Assembly: GCA_002454815.1 (NCBI GenBank)
Contig: DKJL01000011.1
Span: forward strand, 34,782 to 98,781
Length of the DNA: 64,000 nt
From: Flavobacteriales bacterium UBA6693
GTDB taxonomy: Bacteria > Bacteroidota > Bacteroidia > Flavobacteriales > Weeksellaceae
Direction of reading: 5' to 3'
The notes beneath the pieces were generated by a model that worked only from the letters and a program-made list of their open reading frames with translations, did not search any database and was not told the origin of the DNA. The position numbers and the translations under genes were made by a program. Below are positions 23,566 through 32,345 of the stretch, piece by piece. The stretch's first letter is position 1; every line of letters starts with the position of its first letter.

Positions 23566-25635
23566 TTATTGCGGCAGTGTTTTATTTTTTAAATAATGAT
23601 AGGTTTCGATTTGCGCGCGGATTGATTTTTCTTCACTTTTTACGTATTCGTTCCGCATTTTTTTGTCCAGGATCCTTGCTTTTACATTATCGCTGAGCTG
23701 GATCTCAAGCTGATCAACGATCTCTTTTTTCAGATCTTTCTGCGTGATTTTTGCAGCGGCTTCGATGCGGTAATCTAAATTTCGCGTCATCCAGTCGGCC
23801 GACGAAAGATAAATTTCTTCATCTCCATTATGATAAAAATACATCAGGCGCGAATGTTCCAGATATTCGTCCACGATGCTCACGGCCCATATTTTTTGTT
23901 TAAATTCTTTCTGATTGATCGCACAGTAAATACCGCGTATAATCAGTTTTATTGTCACGCCGGCTTTCGCCGCTTCATATAATTTCTGAATCAAACCGCG
24001 GTCGCTGAGTGAGTTGGCTTTAATAATAATCAGCGCTTTACGTCCGGCTTTAGCTTCCTGAATTTCCGCGTCGATCAACCGTGTAATATGTTCCCGCATC
24101 AGGTCGGGGCAAACCATCAGATTTTTACATGATTTTAAAACAGCGACCGGATCCTGTTTGGGTTTGCGCAGCAAATTAAAAATCTTGTTAATGTCCGCCA
24201 TAATGCCGCGGTCTGCGGTCATCATCAGATGATCACCGTAGATCCTGGCCGTTTTTTCATTGAAATTGCCGGTGCTTACAAAGCCATATTGCAGGGTTTT
24301 GTGTTGCACGCGCTTTTTGATGACGCAGAGTTTTGCGTGCACTTTACGGTTCGGGATGCCTACCAGAACTTTTACGCCTTCCTGTTCCAGCAGCGCTTTC
24401 CATTTTAAATTATTTTCTTCGTCAAATCTGGCGCGGAGTTCCAGCATAACGGTGACCTCTTTACCGTTTCGGACCGCGTTGATCAGTGCGTTGATTATTT
24501 TTGAATTTGAGGCAAGACGATACGCCGTAATCTGAATTGATTTTACATCAGGGTCCATCGCTGCTTCCCGCAGCAAATCGATGACGGGACTAAACTTGTG
24601 GTAAGGAAACGAAAGCAGCACATCTTTTTTCTGTATCACATCGGTGATGCGCTGTCCTATAAAAGCGGGATGATCGAAAGAGGTGCGTTCCACCGGCTGG
24701 CTTTCATTCAGGAAAACATCCGGAAAATCCATGAAATGACGGAAGTTGTGAATCTTACCGCCGGGAATAATGCTGTCGCGCTTGGTGAGGTGCAGTTTCC
24801 GGATGAGGAATTCCAGCAGCGCTTTATCCATCGCTTTATCAAAAACAAAACGCGTCGGCTTTCCTTTACGGCGCGATTTCACCCCTTTTTCAATTTTTTC
24901 TGCCAGCGTCGTGCGAATGTCGTTATCGAGGTCGAACTCTGCATCTTTGGTCACTTTAAAACAGTGTGCCTGATATTCTTCGTAACCGAAATAGGAAAAA
25001 ATATGCGGCAGATTGTAAATAATGAGTTCCTCCAGAAGCATCACGTTTTTCTCCTCCGGATTTTCGGTGGGCAAAATGACAAATCTCCCCAAAACGCGCG
25101 ACGGTATTTCGATAATAGCGAATTTACTTTCATATTGCCACTGTTTTTTTCGCATTGCAACGCCCAGGTAGAGCGACTTATCGCGCAGGTACGGCATCGG
25201 CGTATTTTCGTGCAGCAGAATAGGAATAACGTTGCTTTCGACGGTTTCATCAAAATAATCTGTCACAAATTTCTGCTGCAGGCCGGTCAGGTCTTTTGCT
25301 GTTTTAATGAAAATATTTTGGGTGCCGAGTTCAGCCTGAATTTTCTTCCAGGTTTTATCAAAATTCTGCTGCTGCCGAATGACGATGTCGTTGATGTTTT
25401 GCAGGATTTTAGATGGTGGCTCGAAAAAAGATTCCGTGCTGAACTTATCTTTAAAATCCATTGCACGGCGCAAACCACCTACGCGGACGCGGAAAAACTC
25501 ATCTAAATTATTGGAAAATATGCCGAGGAAACGAACGCGCAGATGCAGCGGCACGGTACGGTCCATCGCTTCCTGCAGCACCCGCTCGTTGAAAGCCAGC
25601 CAAGTAATATCTCTGGGATTAAATTTGTCTGACAT
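23566..25635 (-). CDS. ppk1: Polyphosphate kinase 1
   Basis: A 689-aa PPK1 that polymerises the gamma-phosphate of ATP into polyphosphate reversibly. N domain (FNPRDITWLAFNERVLQEA), head domain, and the two phospholipase-D-like C domains: one with SIQITAYRLASNSKI followed by the catalytic KVHAKLCVIKKR (autophosphorylated His), the other with ALIIIKANSLSDR and MTRNLDYRIEA. Length is normal. No exopolyphosphatase gene is adjacent. Confidence 0.96.
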   Translation of the reverse strand: MSDKFNPRDITWLAFNERVLQEAMDRTVPLHLRVRFLGIFSNNLDEFFRVRVGGLRRAMDFKDKFSTESFFEPPSKILQNINDIVIRQQQNFDKTWKKIQAELGTQNIFIKTAKDLTGLQQKFVTDYFDETVESNVIPILLHENTPMPYLRDKSLYLGVAMRKKQWQYESKFAIIEIPSRVLGRFVILPTENPEEKNVMLLEELIIYNLPHIFSYFGYEEYQAHCFKVTKDAEFDLDNDIRTTLAEKIEKGVKSRRKGKPTRFVFDKAMDKALLEFLIRKLHLTKRDSIIPGGKIHNFRHFMDFPDVFLNESQPVERTSFDHPAFIGQRITDVIQKKDVLLSFPYHKFSPVIDLLREAAMDPDVKSIQITAYRLASNSKIINALINAVRNGKEVTVMLELRARFDEENNLKWKALLEQEGVKVLVGIPNRKVHAKLCVIKKRVQHKTLQYGFVSTGNFNEKTARIYGDHLMMTADRGIMADINKIFNLLRKPKQDPVAVLKSCKNLMVCPDLMREHITRLIDAEIQEAKAGRKALIIIKANSLSDRGLIQKLYEAAKAGVTIKLIIRGIYCAINQKEFKQKIWAVSIVDEYLEHSRLMYFYHNGDEEIYLSSADWMTRNLDYRIEAAAKITQKDLKKEIVDQLEIQLSDNVKARILDKKMRNEYVKSEEKSIRAQIETYHYLKNKTLPQ

Positions 25636-25752
25636 GCCGTTTGTTTTAATTAATCAAAAATAGAGATTTAAGATGAAACGGCAGCAGCGCTTCCTCATGC
25701 GGACAGTGTCTATATCATGCGCAGAGGTCTGATTTTATAGCGAAAACTTTAG

Positions 25753-25760
25753 TATATTTG
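25753..25760 (+). promoter_or_regulatory. Promoter -7 box of the first Crp/Fnr gene
   Basis: TATATTTG ends 18 bases before the start codon; no TTG is visible at -33, which would fit activator-dependent transcription. Confidence 0.55.
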
Positions 25761-25778
25761 AACGTTAAGCACTAAGCA

Positions 25779-26381
25779 ATGGCATTTGAAATAAGTGAAA
25801 AACTACTGAATGAAACCAAGCCGGAATACAAACGATATCACAAAGGCGATGTCATTTTAAACGAAGGCGACTGCTCTCAATATTTTCATTACCTAAAAGA
25901 AGGAGAGCTTTCTGTTTCTAATTTTACAGAAAAAGGAAAAGAGCTATTGCAGCACAAGGTGCGGGCGGGGAATTTTTTTGCTGAGCCTGCCGTGCTTTTG
26001 GGAATGCCGTTTCCGGGGAATGTAGAGGTGATTTGCGAACGGGTGGAAATTATAAGGATCCCCCGTGAAAACCTGATTCGTTTCCTCAAAGAAAATCCAG
26101 AAGATCTTTTCGAATTTACCATGTCGATCGCGCACAAATCCATCAAGAAAAGCCAGTTGCTGAAACAGATTGTTTTGCACAATCCGGAAGACCGTATCCT
26201 TCAGCAGCTGCAGGATTTCAAGCGGGAGTACGGCACCGAAACTGCTAAAGTCCTTATTGACCTCACCCGAAAAGAGCTTTCACATATGACCGGTCTTCGT
26301 ATCGAAACCGTGATCCGAACCATTAAAAAAATGGAAAAAGATGACAAGCTGGAAATCGTTAACGGTAAAATTATTTTTTAA
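25779..26381 (+). CDS. Crp/Fnr family transcriptional regulator
   Basis: A 200-aa regulator: N-terminal cyclic-nucleotide-like beta-roll (about 15-115, KGDVILNEGDCSQYFHYLKEGELSV; NFFAEPAVLLGMPFPGNVEV) and C-terminal winged helix (about 150-200, DLTRKELSHMTGLRIETVIRTIKKME). No Fnr-type N-terminal Cys cluster is present, so it is not an Fe-S oxygen sensor. It is 52 bases upstream of the heme-copper-oxidase-like gene and near the nos cluster, so it may respond to NO, redox or low oxygen; the effector is unknown. Confidence 0.88.
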   Translation: MAFEISEKLLNETKPEYKRYHKGDVILNEGDCSQYFHYLKEGELSVSNFTEKGKELLQHKVRAGNFFAEPAVLLGMPFPGNVEVICERVEIIRIPRENLIRFLKENPEDLFEFTMSIAHKSIKKSQLLKQIVLHNPEDRILQQLQDFKREYGTETAKVLIDLTRKELSHMTGLRIETVIRTIKKMEKDDKLEIVNGKIIF

Positions 26382-26433
26382 ATCCAATCATTTTTTGTCG
26401 GCTGGCGCCGGCGTTCATTGAATATTGCGTACT

Positions 26434-27648
26434 ATGAAAAATCTCACTTTTTGGCTTCGCCTTTCTGTTTTTAATTTTTTCCTTGTCTCCGTACTCGGCG
26501 TGATTATGCGCTATAAGATCGCATATTCTCTGCCGATGGTCGACCAGAAATTTATGCAGGAAGCGCACTCCCATTTTGCTTTTTATGGTTGGATTACGCA
26601 GATTATTTACGTTTTCATTATCCGTTATCTGCACGGAATTCTGCGTGAAGAGCAACTGAAAAAGTATCAGATGCTGCTGATTATTAACGCCGCGGCCTCC
26701 TACATTATGATTCCCAGCTTCGTGTACCAAGGTTATTTCTGGTTGTCGATTACAGCTTCATCCGCGGCGCTGCTGGCAAGTTTTGCGTTTTTCTTTTTCT
26801 TGATCAAAGATACGCGCAAGCATCGGGACATTGTACTGCCGTGGTTTTTGGGCGGATTGTTTTTTGCTGTAATTTCCTCAGTAGGCGTTTTCATGCTTTC
26901 TTATATGACGGTGACGGATACGGCGACACAAACGCTTTATTTAGGTTCCACCTATTATTATCTGCATTTTCAGTATAACGGATTTTTCATTTTTGCCTGC
27001 ATTGGAATTTTGCTGTATACTTTAGAGAAAATCGGCGTGGTGATGTCTGTACGCGATAACCGGCGTATTTTCTGGCTGCTGTTCATCGGTGCCTTCATCG
27101 GTTATGGACTATCGGTCTTGTGGGCAGATCTTCCGCTGTGGATCTTAATAATTATCGGACTGGCTTCTATTGCACAAACCGTTGGCGCAGCGCAGTTGTA
27201 CGGATTCATAAAGAAAAACTGGACAAAACTTGTGCTGAGTTTTTCACCATTACAGCGTTTTGTGCTGATGTATGTAGGTTTTGCCTTCGCGGCAAAAATT
27301 CTTCTGCAGCTGGGCTCCAATGTGCCGGCACTGAGCCAGTTTGCCTTTGGTTTCCGCAATGTCGTTATCGCATATCTTCATTTGGTCTTGTTGATGTGCG
27401 TATCAGTCTTTTTGCTTAGTCAGATCTTGGCAACAAATCTTTTTATAATGACCAAACCCGTGATCACCGGCCTGAAATTATTGCTCCTGGGTATTTTTCT
27501 TAATGAAGCTGTATTGGGCCTGATGGGAATTTTTTCCATTAAATATATCGCCCTTCCGTACGCTCCTGAAATCTTGCTGATTGTTTCGCTGCTCATGATG
27601 TTCTCTTTATTAACAATAGCGCTGAGCCTGCGGCGCAAGAATATTTAA
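26434..27648 (+). CDS. Heme-copper-oxidase subunit I-like / NnrS-like multi-TM protein
   Basis: An inner-membrane protein of 404 aa with about 12 helices. Conserved-looking histidines lie in helices: EAHSHFAFYGW (about 45-55), YYYLHFQYNG (about 175-184) and IAYLHLVLL (about 310-318). Spaced helix histidines of this kind are found in NO reductase/heme-copper oxidase subunit I and in NnrS heme proteins. It is too short, and lacks the full six-His pattern of an active oxidase. Start at 26434 is the first Met after the regulator gene; co-transcribed with the Crp/Fnr gene. A role in NO or oxygen handling is inference. Confidence 0.6.
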   Translation: MKNLTFWLRLSVFNFFLVSVLGVIMRYKIAYSLPMVDQKFMQEAHSHFAFYGWITQIIYVFIIRYLHGILREEQLKKYQMLLIINAAASYIMIPSFVYQGYFWLSITASSAALLASFAFFFFLIKDTRKHRDIVLPWFLGGLFFAVISSVGVFMLSYMTVTDTATQTLYLGSTYYYLHFQYNGFFIFACIGILLYTLEKIGVVMSVRDNRRIFWLLFIGAFIGYGLSVLWADLPLWILIIIGLASIAQTVGAAQLYGFIKKNWTKLVLSFSPLQRFVLMYVGFAFAAKILLQLGSNVPALSQFAFGFRNVVIAYLHLVLLMCVSVFLLSQILATNLFIMTKPVITGLKLLLLGIFLNEAVLGLMGIFSIKYIALPYAPEILLIVSLLMMFSLLTIALSLRRKNI

Positions 27649-27654
27649 ATAAAA

Positions 27655-27684
27655 ACACCTCCCGAAGTTAATTCGGAAGGTGTA
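27655..27684. terminator. Terminator between convergent genes
   Basis: ACACCTCCCGAA / TTCGGAAGGTGT, one mismatch, loop GTTAA; lies between the 404-aa membrane protein and the fasciclin gene and has A/T-rich flanks. Confidence 0.75.
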
Positions 27685-27713
27685 CAAACAATAAATAATA
27701 AATGAAAACCGGT

Positions 27714-28268
27714 TTATTGTGGGAGAATTACTGCGTCCACTACGTGAACAATTCCGTTCGCTGCCGGTACTGAAGCGATGATATTCGCAATGCCGTTTAT
27801 GGTTGGTTTACCATCGATCATTTTAATGGTGATGGATTTGCCGTCCACCATTCCCAAGCTTTGCCCGTCCGTAAGATAATCTGCTTTCATTACGCCTACA
27901 TAAGTGTGGTGACCCAAAATATCATTGAGCTTGTTACTGTTTTCAGGCTTCATTAAGTCTTCTACAACTCCGGCAGGAAGCGCGTCAAAGGCAGCATTAG
28001 TCGGTGCGAATACCGTGAAGGGTCCGGCATTACTCAGCGAAGTTGCCAAGCCTGCAGCCTGTACCGCTTTTACCAATGTGGAAAGATCATCATTACTTAC
28101 CGCCAATTTCACAATATCGGGTGCACTGTCTTCGTCCTGCACTGCTTCCTGGCCTCCTGTCGCGGCAGGAGTTTCAGCTGTTGCAGTGGTTTCTGTGGTT
28201 GCGGCTTCGCTTTGTGCACAGCTTGCCATAGCAAAAGCAGCTATCGCAAGAATCATCAATTTTTTCAT
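27714..28268 (-). CDS. Fasciclin-domain lipoprotein
   Basis: A 184-aa lipoprotein (MKKLMILAIAAFAMASC, lipobox Cys17), an Ala/Thr/Glu-rich linker, then one FAS1 domain (about 50-184: LSTLVKAVQAAGLATSLSNAG, FTVFAPTNAAFDALPAG, NGIVHVVDAVILPQ). FAS1 domains mediate weak adhesion or copper/nitrosative-stress-linked roles that are not well defined. It lies after nosY on the same strand (gap 155 bases), and fasciclin genes are seen near nos clusters in other Bacteroidetes as I recall. Confidence 0.88.
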   Translation of the reverse strand: MKKLMILAIAAFAMASCAQSEAATTETTATAETPAATGGQEAVQDEDSAPDIVKLAVSNDDLSTLVKAVQAAGLATSLSNAGPFTVFAPTNAAFDALPAGVVEDLMKPENSNKLNDILGHHTYVGVMKADYLTDGQSLGMVDGKSITIKMIDGKPTINGIANIIASVPAANGIVHVVDAVILPQ

Positions 28269-28423
28269 AGTATCTGTTATATTCGTTAATGTAAAATACA
28301 GTCCAACGCGAACCGGTTTTTCATTATAAATGTACGTCGGAAATGATGCATTTGAATATGACTGCGCTCACACAATTAACACTAAACAGCTGATTTTTAT
28401 CACCTTCTGAAAGTACAGGTGTT

Positions 28424-29191
28424 TTACAGATCTTTTTTGTTGAACTGAATTAATGACCAGAGGAAAGGAACGAATGCCCACAGGGTAAGAATGATAATTG
28501 ATATCACCAGACCGCCGCCGGAGCCAAAAACCTGACGGAAAATAGCGCCTGCCTGACCCAGCATGGCAGCAACATCAAGCTGCAACAGAACAAATATTCG
28601 TGACAGGCCGATAGGATTAACGGCTGCCAATGTGGCCATAATTCCCTCAATGGGATAATCTGCAAACTGGAACATCAAAACCAGCAAAATTCCGTCATAA
28701 ATGATGGCAAAAAACATCCAGATAAAAATGGAAATACCAATACCTTTCGCACGATCCCGGCTGAAGATAGCAGCAAGCATCGCCAAAGACGCAAAAATGA
28801 TGGTGAGGAAAACACCGGTCAGCATAAGTGAAGCACCGGTCTGGATTGAAGAATAAAGAAGAATCGGAATTCCACAACCGATGAGAAAGGCAAGAATCAA
28901 TGCCGTAACCAATCCCAGAAAAAGATTAAACCAAACCCGCGCGCGCGGCACCGGCTGGCTGAGCAGCAATTCGATAAACTGGCTGCTGTTGTACACATAA
29001 ATCGTAGAAAATATAATGCTGACTAAGGGCACTACGAGCAGCACCACATTCAGCAGACTTAAAGTCGCTTTCGTAAAATTACTTTCCAATCCCAGGACGG
29101 ACCACGAAATAATGAACAGTAAAGCGGTGTAAAGCAGAACGATTTTGTTTTTTAAAATATCAAATAAAATAAAGCGGGCAATGCGGTTCAT
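28424..29191 (-). CDS. nosY: NosY-like ABC transporter permease
   Basis: A 255-aa ABC-2 type permease with six predicted helices (ARFILFDILKNKIVLLYTALL; YNSSQFIELLLSQPVPRARVW). With NosF and NosD it forms the NosDFY system needed to build the CuZ centre of N2O reductase, probably by moving a sulfur species to the periplasm. Its start overlaps the nosF stop by 4 bases (ATGA), so translation is coupled. Confidence 0.9.
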   Translation of the reverse strand: MNRIARFILFDILKNKIVLLYTALLFIISWSVLGLESNFTKATLSLLNVVLLVVPLVSIIFSTIYVYNSSQFIELLLSQPVPRARVWFNLFLGLVTALILAFLIGCGIPILLYSSIQTGASLMLTGVFLTIIFASLAMLAAIFSRDRAKGIGISIFIWMFFAIIYDGILLVLMFQFADYPIEGIMATLAAVNPIGLSRIFVLLQLDVAAMLGQAGAIFRQVFGSGGGLVISIIILTLWAFVPFLWSLIQFNKKDL

Positions 29192-29901
29192 TTCTTCATT
29201 TGTTTTAAAATTGAGATAATTCCCTCAGAAATTTTCTGTGTATTGGTCTGCACTTTCAAGTCTTCCACAGACTGATGCACGACGACCTGCCCTTCGTTCA
29301 TAAAGACAATTTCGGTGATGATATCGTCGAGTTCGCTGAGCAGATGGGACGTAATTATAATGAGTTTTCCTTTATTTTTTTCCTGAATGATTTTACGCTT
29401 CAAGACTTCAGTAGCCAATGGATCCAGCCCGGCGGTGGGTTCATCCAGAATAATGACGGCCGGATTAAAAAGAAAAGCCAGTACGGCACTTACTTTTTGC
29501 GTCGTACCGCCGGAAAGTGTGCGCATTTTCTTATCATAAATTTTTGGTAAATCGAAAGCTTCCAGCAATTCTGTATCAAGTTCAGCGTCGGGTGTCCGGC
29601 GAATATCTTTGATCATCTGGATGGTTTCACCGATGGTCATGTTTTCCGGGTAGCGCCCAATTTGTGGCATATAGCCGATGGATTCGCGGTAGCGGTAATC
29701 TTCTTTCACACTTTTGCTGTCGACCAGGACATCGCCGTCCTGAACCACGTTCAGACCGAGAATACATTTAATCATGGTTGTTTTGCCACAGCCGTTGGGG
29801 CCGATCAGCGCAACAGACTGTCCGTTTTGGAAGTTCAGATTCACGCCTTTCAGTGCGGTGAAGGAATTGAATTTCTTGGTCAGGTTTTTTATTTCAATCA
29901 T
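29188..29901 (-). CDS. nosF: NosF-like ABC transporter ATPase
   Basis: A 237-aa ABC ATPase: Walker A GPNGCGKTT (about 33-41), signature LSGGTTQK (about 127-134), Walker B VIILDEP (about 149-155), H-loop TSHLLSELDD. It energises NosY in the NosDFY complex for CuZ assembly. Assignment rests on its position between nosD and nosY; alone it would be a generic ABC-2 ATPase. Confidence 0.9.
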   Translation of the reverse strand: MIEIKNLTKKFNSFTALKGVNLNFQNGQSVALIGPNGCGKTTMIKCILGLNVVQDGDVLVDSKSVKEDYRYRESIGYMPQIGRYPENMTIGETIQMIKDIRRTPDAELDTELLEAFDLPKIYDKKMRTLSGGTTQKVSAVLAFLFNPAVIILDEPTAGLDPLATEVLKRKIIQEKNKGKLIIITSHLLSELDDIITEIVFMNEGQVVVHQSVEDLKVQTNTQKISEGIISILKQMKK

Positions 29902-29947
29902 AATAAAGGGAGCGGTCTCCCGACTAAATTTGGTTGCCGAAGCACCA

Positions 29948-31186
29948 TTAAGTTTTGAACGGTTTCATCGCCGGTTGTTCATCTACGAAACTTTCGGGCG
30001 TCAGGCTGGGAATTATTTTTTCCGTACGGTCGAGCATGTCAATCAGGAAGCTGCGGAACAGCAACATTACGGATGGATTCTGTTCTACCAGAACGGAGTA
30101 CAGGCTAAGCGGATGAAAGGGAATATCTCCTTTTTTATCCTTATCGAGGTCGTAACCTTCATACTTGTCCCAATAATTGTGGCGAAATTCATTCATCACC
30201 ACCGAACCGTTGGTGCTGACATCAAAGGTGTTGTTGACGAAATTATTCCGGAAGATGCGGTTTTCCATACAGTTGGCATTGATCTTCAGTGCCCAGCCGT
30301 TGTTGGCAAAACTGTTGTTGTAAAAATCGATTTTGGTGGCGCCGTCAGCAAAAATTCCGGTCGTATTGCCTTCGAAACTGTTGTTTTGAATTTTGCTGTA
30401 AGAAATTTCCTTCAGCAGCAATCCGTACACGCCGTCTCCCCAGTTGTTGATGAAACGGTTATTGTACATGCTTACATTCATGGCATACATCACGGCAACA
30501 CCGGCACCGTTATTATCAAAAACATTTGAGGTGTAGACGCTGTCGTTAGAAAACATAAAATGCAGACCGTAGCGCAGGTTGTCGCGCGAAAGGTTGTGAT
30601 AAACATAGCACCTGAGATTTTTTTCCAAATAAATCCCGTCTTTGTGGCCGCTGATGTAGTTGTTTTTCACCCATATATCTCGGCTGCCGAGCAGGTGAAT
30701 CCCGTCACCGCTTCCTTCCTGCGAAATGCTGCGGGCTGAGGTGATTTTATTATTATTGATGAGAATCCGGTAACCGCGCTGAACGTAAATTCCGAAATAA
30801 TTGTTTTCAAAAATATTGTCTTCTATGACCGAATTGCTGGTGCTGTAAACATGCACGGCGGCCACACTGCGAATTTCGTCGCGCCCGCTGTTGATGATTT
30901 TAAAGCCTTTCAGGACAATCCAGTCACTTCGGAAGGTGAATATTTCCCCGTTCAGCTCACCGTCAATCACGGGTCTTCCGACACCGATGAGCGTGACCGG
31001 CTTTTCGAGGTCCATCGTTCCTTCACGGTAAATCCCCGGCTGCACTACGATGCTGTCGCCGCTTTTTGCCGCAGACAAAGCCTGCTTTATCGTTCGGAAA
31101 GATTTGGCAGCGCCAACCTCGAGTACGGCAGAAAACAGGAAAAGAGGTAAAAATACCAGCAGCAGTGATGCTGTTTTATTTCTCAT
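29948..31186 (-). CDS. nosD: NosD, nitrous-oxide reductase maturation protein
   Basis: A periplasmic 412-aa right-handed beta-helix protein (PbH1 repeats: DNIFENNYFGIYVQRG, NNYISGHKDGIYLEKN, NRFINNWGDGVYGL) with a signal peptide from the ATG at 31186 (MRNKTASLLLVFLPLFLFSA). An extended start at 31243 would add 19 residues that do not fit an export signal. NosD works with NosFY to insert copper and sulfide into NosZ. Confidence 0.93.
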   Translation of the reverse strand: MRNKTASLLLVFLPLFLFSAVLEVGAAKSFRTIKQALSAAKSGDSIVVQPGIYREGTMDLEKPVTLIGVGRPVIDGELNGEIFTFRSDWIVLKGFKIINSGRDEIRSVAAVHVYSTSNSVIEDNIFENNYFGIYVQRGYRILINNNKITSARSISQEGSGDGIHLLGSRDIWVKNNYISGHKDGIYLEKNLRCYVYHNLSRDNLRYGLHFMFSNDSVYTSNVFDNNGAGVAVMYAMNVSMYNNRFINNWGDGVYGLLLKEISYSKIQNNSFEGNTTGIFADGATKIDFYNNSFANNGWALKINANCMENRIFRNNFVNNTFDVSTNGSVVMNEFRHNYWDKYEGYDLDKDKKGDIPFHPLSLYSVLVEQNPSVMLLFRSFLIDMLDRTEKIIPSLTPESFVDEQPAMKPFKT

Positions 31187-31214
31187 ATCAACAAGGAAAA
31201 AGCCTTTGTAGTTT

Positions 31215-31631
31215 TTAGCGGAGTGTTGTAGCGGTGGCGCCAAGCGTCACGGCTGCCTGGTTTGCTTCCTCTTTATTTTGGAAAGCCTGTGTATTGCCGC
31301 CCATAGGACTTTTAATGTCACCACCCTTAATCAGTGTAGCTGTTTTGGCATCGAAAAATTTGCCCGTTGGGAAGTCTGCAACATAAACCGTGGCATTGGC
31401 AGCGGCATCAGTATTTGAACTTTCGTAATCCGTCAGACACGCGATATCATCAAATTTATAAATTCTGCCTTTTTCGGTGAGCAGTTGTGTCGCATATTTA
31501 GGTTCGGTGATGGTCATCTTGCAGTTATCACACTGGTCTTTTCCAACAGCGATTTCCTGTGGACCTTTTTCTGAGCATGATGCAACGGCCAACAGGCCTG
31601 CGCCAAACAGTAAACTTTTTAATGTTTTCAT
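31215..31631 (-). CDS. nosL: NosL copper chaperone lipoprotein
   Basis: A 138-aa lipoprotein (MKTLKSLLFGAGLLAVASC, lipobox Cys19) with CDNCKMTITEPKYATQLLTEKG, the NosL copper-binding Cys-x2-Cys-x-Met, followed by YKFDDIACL, and later the thioredoxin-like GGNTQAF. NosL delivers copper(I) to NosZ in the periplasm. It sits between the 4-TM protein and nosD. Confidence 0.94.
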   Translation of the reverse strand: MKTLKSLLFGAGLLAVASCSEKGPQEIAVGKDQCDNCKMTITEPKYATQLLTEKGRIYKFDDIACLTDYESSNTDAAANATVYVADFPTGKFFDAKTATLIKGGDIKSPMGGNTQAFQNKEEANQAAVTLGATATTLR

Positions 31632-31662
31632 TACTTTTAATTAAATCAAATAATATTAATTC

Positions 31663-32256
31663 CTATAGCGATGCGTTTTTTGCGCGCCGGAACTCGATTA
31701 TTGCTAAGGTAATCAAAATTACACCGGCAGCCATCATAATGACGCCTCCGATATTGGGATAAGACCAAACTTCGAAGTTCAGCAACTGCTTATAACCAAA
31801 GAGTGGTGGCTGGTAAGACATGCCGGGAACGACGATGGCAGCATTGGGATTGAGGTTGTGGCCGTAATCGTAAAGCCAACGCCAAAAATCGAACACGAAT
31901 CCGATTCCGAAAAGCATATAAATACCGGTAAGGGTGTAGATGATAATGCGGTTTCGCAGCAACGCCGCAAGCAAACACAGAAGCGCAAAAAATGCCAGCG
32001 CGTACGGCAAGACTTTAAATTCCCAGAATTCATCTGCATGTATTTCTTTCATGCCGATATAGTGGTTGAGTCCATTAATAATGGCATATTCTCCACTCAC
32101 TTTATCAGCGTGGATGAACATCGCAAGGCCCTCCGGATACTGGGGTGCACTAAGATAAATGGACCATATTGGAACAAAAATCGTGATGATTAAGGCCAGG
32201 CCCAGCAGGATTAAAAGAATGCGGCTCCAGGGATGTATAGGATTTGTTTTCATCAT
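31663..32256 (-). CDS. Four-TM membrane protein of the nos cluster
   Basis: A 197-aa protein with four predicted helices (about 12-32, 88-104, 112-134, 168-190) and an extracytoplasmic loop after the first with GLNHYIGMKEIHADEFWEF. A homologous membrane protein is, as I recall, regular between nosZ and nosL in Bacteroidetes clade II clusters, but has no established function. His and Met in the loop could bind copper or heme; that is inference. Start may be either of two adjacent Met codons (32256 or 32253). Confidence 0.8.
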   Translation of the reverse strand: MMKTNPIHPWSRILLILLGLALIITIFVPIWSIYLSAPQYPEGLAMFIHADKVSGEYAIINGLNHYIGMKEIHADEFWEFKVLPYALAFFALLCLLAALLRNRIIIYTLTGIYMLFGIGFVFDFWRWLYDYGHNLNPNAAIVVPGMSYQPPLFGYKQLLNFEVWSYPNIGGVIMMAAGVILITLAIIEFRRAKNASL

Positions 32257-32310
32257 TACTTTATTTGAGTATCTGAGGAAGCAGCTTTATTGATTGCCGG
32301 CTTCAAAAGA

Positions 32311-32335
32311 AAAAGGGCAGTGAAACTGCCCTTTT
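32311..32335. terminator. Terminator after nosZ
   Basis: A 10-bp perfect stem AAAAGGGCAG / CTGCCCTTTT with a 5-base loop, 11 bases beyond the nosZ stop. It should lower expression of the maturation genes relative to nosZ. Confidence 0.8.
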
Positions 32336-32345
32336 GTTGTAATTA

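Noticed and set aside
24598..25506. 302-aa plus-strand ORF inside ppk1
   Set aside because: Antisense shadow; ppk1 motifs are intact on the minus strand.
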